In this document: in pieces, positions 61,460 through 64,000 of the stretch
Layout of the letters: every line of letters begins with the position of its first letter
Numbering within the stretch: position 1 is the first letter of the stretch
Source of the DNA: Drosophila miranda
Taxonomy: Eukaryota > Arthropoda > Insecta > Diptera > Drosophilidae
Reading direction: 5' to 3'
Length of the DNA stretch: 64,000 nt
Assembly: GCF_003369915.1 (NCBI RefSeq)
Contig: NC_046674.1
Location: 9,238,001 to 9,302,000 of the forward strand
Notes under the pieces: model-generated
The model's database searches: none
Told to the model about the DNA's origin: nothing
The model's input: the letters and a program-made list of their open reading frames with translations, nothing else
Translations under genes and position numbers: made by a program

Positions 61460-62595
61460 TGGCATTCTTTTTCCCCTTGTTCCCTTTCTGCTGACTGCTA
61501 GCAGGCGGCGGCGGTGTTGGTGGCGTGCTCTTGGTGGGCGTGACAGGGGTGGGCGTTGGAGCGGAAGGCGTGGTAGCCGCACTGCGCGCCTGAGGAGCAG
61601 CCCTGGTTCGGACAGATTCCTTGGCCTTTCGCTCGGTCACTGATTTCTTGTCAGCGGGCGCTGTCTTGTCCGCCGCTGGCTCCGATTTCTGTGTGAGATT
61701 CACGGGCGTCGATGATTTCTCGGCGTCCAGGACATCACAGTCGGCCTGCGCCTGCGTCTGCTCCTTGCGACTGGAGGGCGTCACCACAACGGGCGTGGCC
61801 TTCAACGACGGCCCCTTGGCCGACCAGGCGCTCTCGCTCTTGCCGAGATCTCCCCCGCGGGTGTTCTTCGACGAGGATGAGAAGCTGGCGCTCAGCTCCT
61901 TCTCGTCCCGCGTGGGCGGCGGGGTGGTGGACTGCTGCACCCGCATATTGTCATCGAAATCATCGTCCAGATCGTCCTGGAGTATCTCATCCGGATTGGA
62001 GGAACACTCCATCAGCCACTTCTGGATCTGCTCGTGCGTCATATTCACCTTGGCCTTTCGCCGCTCCTTGCTGGTCAGCTGGTCCCCAAAGTATCCCTCG
62101 GTGGGCACCACCGGGCCCAGCACAGGCTTGTGGATCGATCCGCACTTGCCCAGCGTGCACTTGGTGTTGTCGGGGCCGGAACTCTGGGCCAGGCTGACGC
62201 TGGCTATCCCGAATATCTTCCCAGACTCCTCCTTGCTGGGCATCAGCGTAGCCTGCGCCAGAAAGCTGCTTATCTCGTCTTTCAGGGGATCGCCACTGCC
62301 GCCGGCGCCTCCTGCATTGCTGTTACTGTGGGCAGGCGGTGGCGTTGGCGTGGACGTTGGGGCGCCTACTCCTGCTGCGTTGACTTGCTGTGAAGCTGCC
62401 GCGGACGTGGAGGCCACTGGCGGCGGTGCCGGGTTGGGCGGCGGGGCTGTTGCTGTGCTCGAACTGAGGCTGGACGTCTGCAACACCACTGTTGCTGGCT
62501 GGCTGGTGGATGCAACGACTGGCGGCGTGGCAGGCGTCGTTGGCGGTGCCAGGGGGCTTTTGGTGGCCGACGAGGAGGCGGTACCCGTGCCCGTG

Positions 62596-62630
<35 letters not shown>

Positions 62631-64000
62631 GCCCACCGTCGTGGACGTTGGCGTGGGCAGAAACTTCACAGGCGAGGGTGTGGGAAAGGTGCTCGAGGCC
62701 GAGGATCGTGGTGGCAGTGGACTACGCTCGTATTTGGGCGTGAGGAAGTTTGGATTGATCTTGGGGCACTGGTAGGCCTCAATGGGTGGGGGATAGGTTG
62801 TTGGCGGTGTCTGGTATTTCAGTGGCGATCCCTGGGCAGGAGTCTTGCTGCCAGACGGTCCTCCTCCTCCTCCCGCTCCGCCTCCGCCTCCCCCAGAGCC
62901 AAACGGATGCGAGGGCGTCGGTGGGGGACGAACATAACCGGAATGGTAATGCGGCGATGCCTGCGGCAGATACGACGATGTCTTTTGGAAGCCCACCGCC
63001 ACTGCGGCGGCCGCACTGCCTCCGGGCAGGGCATAGGTGGCGGGTACATTGAGAATCTTTGATGTCGGCACCGGCGACTTCTTCTCCATGACCTTTAGCG
63101 GGGTATAGTTCAGAGGGGGAATGGAGATGCAATTGGATGCGGCCACTTGGATGCCACTGGGCAGGGGCAGTGTTGTCAGCGCTGGCGTCACCACTGGCGT
63201 TGCCGTCGCCACTGGCGTTGCCGTCGCCACTGGCGTTGTCGTTGCCACTTGCGTTGTCGTTGGCTTGGTGGCCAGCGGCAGCAACGAAAGCTGCTGTGTG
63301 GTCAAGGGGGGAATGATGGGCGCCTGGATCTGCAGCTGCATCGATTGGACGACCACTGATGGAAGAACCGCCGCCGAAGTTGTCGCTGTGGTGGCGGATG
63401 AAGCGACAGCAGACTGGAGCTTTGCTGATGGCCGGTGGGGTGTGGTGGTTGATAGCTTGCCGGCCATTGGCAATGGACTATCCTTCTCCTGGCTGGCTCC
63501 TTTGGGCACACACGGCACTTTGATGGCCAGTGGCTCGTCATCCGAGTCGCTGAAACTCTTCTCCAGATTGCGTTTCGTTTCGTTCAGCTCCTCGTTGATT
63601 AGAAAGTCTTCCTCCTCGTCGGAGTCGACTTTTGACTGTTCGGACTTGGCTTTGGGCTTTGCCTGTTCGCTCATCTTTGTCAGCGAGCCCTTTTTTACGA
63701 GCATTCCCTCGATGGGGGGTTTGGCGGGGGGCGCAGAAGCACCAGCAGCAGTAGCTGCCTTTCCCTGCTTTGGGGGTCGTCCGCGTCTTGCCGGAGGCGG
63801 TGGCTTCTCCTCCTCCGACTCGGGTGGGGAGGGCGGATCTGCTCGGGGTACTTCTGACGCAGCTGCTGTTGGAGCTGCTGCTCCCCCCTTTGGAGGTGGC
63901 TTGGGCGACGGCTTTCGCGATTGTTTACCTGCCGTTGGCACCGTCGTTGCCTCGGGCACGTTCAACTTTCCCGCCGCATTCTTTTTGATCTCCTTCTCCA
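58419..64000 (-). CDS. Jarid2: Jarid2, JmjN-ARID-JmjC protein of the PRC2.2 complex (partial)
   Basis: Join on the minus strand: 64000-59028, 58961-58803 and 58730-58419. The frame is open to the right edge, so the N-terminus lies outside. Over 1,700 residues are visible. A long Ala/Pro/Thr/Ser-rich part is followed by JmjN ([20 protein letters not shown], about 60395-60265), ARID ([17 protein letters not shown] to CKYLLPYD, about 60250-59935), JmjC (about 59440-59030, [39 protein letters not shown]) and a final C5HC2 zinc finger ([17 protein letters not shown]). In the JmjC core the iron-binding HxD/E is absent (CCWYRDPHG), as in human JARID2, so no demethylase activity is expected. The family recruits and tunes Polycomb repressive complex 2 in nuclei. 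Intron 58962-59027 is 66 bases and stop-free in frame. Confidence 0.94.
62581..62633 (-). repeat. Hexanucleotide repeat in Jarid2
   Basis: GTGCCY repeated about eight times on + codes for alternating Gly-Thr on the minus strand. It sits in the disordered N-terminal half and is likely to vary in length. Confidence 0.8.
63185..63262 (-). repeat. 18-bp tandem repeat in Jarid2
   Basis: An 18-base unit (GTTGCCGTCGCCACTGGC type) is repeated about three times with decayed flanking copies. It codes for a TPVATA-type peptide repeat in the Thr/Pro-rich region. Confidence 0.7.

Noticed and set aside
59502-62775. Plus-strand frames of 226-384 codons opposite Jarid2
   Set aside because: They are open only because of GC-rich antisense codon bias; Jarid2 domains are clear on the minus strand.

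Overview
This 64 kb window is nuclear DNA from a Drosophila. The genes have short introns of about 55-80 bp with GT..AG ends, the promoters carry fly motifs (Motif 1, TCT, DRE, Inr/DPE), the chromatin proteins are rich in CAG/CAA-coded glutamine, and several genes I recognise (RpS9, path, Jarid2) lie, as I recall, together on arm 3L (Muller element D) of D. melanogaster. A large Helentron/mini-me-like element with a (GTCY)n tract suggests the obscura group, but the sequence does not settle the species. It is not prokaryotic: there are no operons, phage or CRISPR arrays. Joins below were worked out by hand from splice sites and reading frame.

Layout. 1-8.0 kb: the 3' end of upSET (MLL5/SETD5-type) on +, with a long AT-rich 3' UTR. 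8.0-9.0 kb: a cluster of palindromic repeats. 10.0-18.3 kb: Ptip on -, seven coding exons and six BRCT domains. 19.8-24 kb: Pop2 (CCR4-NOT deadenylase) on -, with a possible alternative C-terminus encoded in its last intron. 26.7-28.9 kb: an SLC26-type anion transporter on +. 30.0-30.6 kb: a broken DUF1091 gene. 31.3-31.8 kb: a SPEF1-like CH-domain protein. 33.4-34.4 kb: RpS9. 35.0-36.7 kb: an LRRC59-like membrane protein. 38.5-48.9 kb: path, an SLC36-type amino acid transporter with a long 5' UTR intron that holds the Helentron-like element. 52.0-53.1 kb: an unrecognised secreted protein. 53.9-54.8 kb: a one-domain chitin-binding protein. 56.2-57.2 kb: an FBXO28-like F-box protein. 58.4-64.0 kb: Jarid2 on -, running off the right edge.

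Themes. Three genes act in chromatin (upSET, Ptip, Jarid2). Several of the others are housekeeping (Pop2, RpS9, the LRRC59-like and FBXO28-like genes). The most interesting structure is a dispersed repeat of about 350-400 bp. Its copies end at, or just upstream of, the likely start sites of Ptip, Pop2, RpS9 and the FBXO28-like gene, always pointing towards the gene and carrying GTATATTT-type (Motif 6) and GGTCACACTG-type (Motif 1) core promoter words. It looks like a mobile or spreading promoter module. Other points of note are the Pop2 alternative end, stop-free short introns, a 16-bp perfect palindrome upstream of the LRRC59-like gene, and tandem CTCF-like sites in a path intron.
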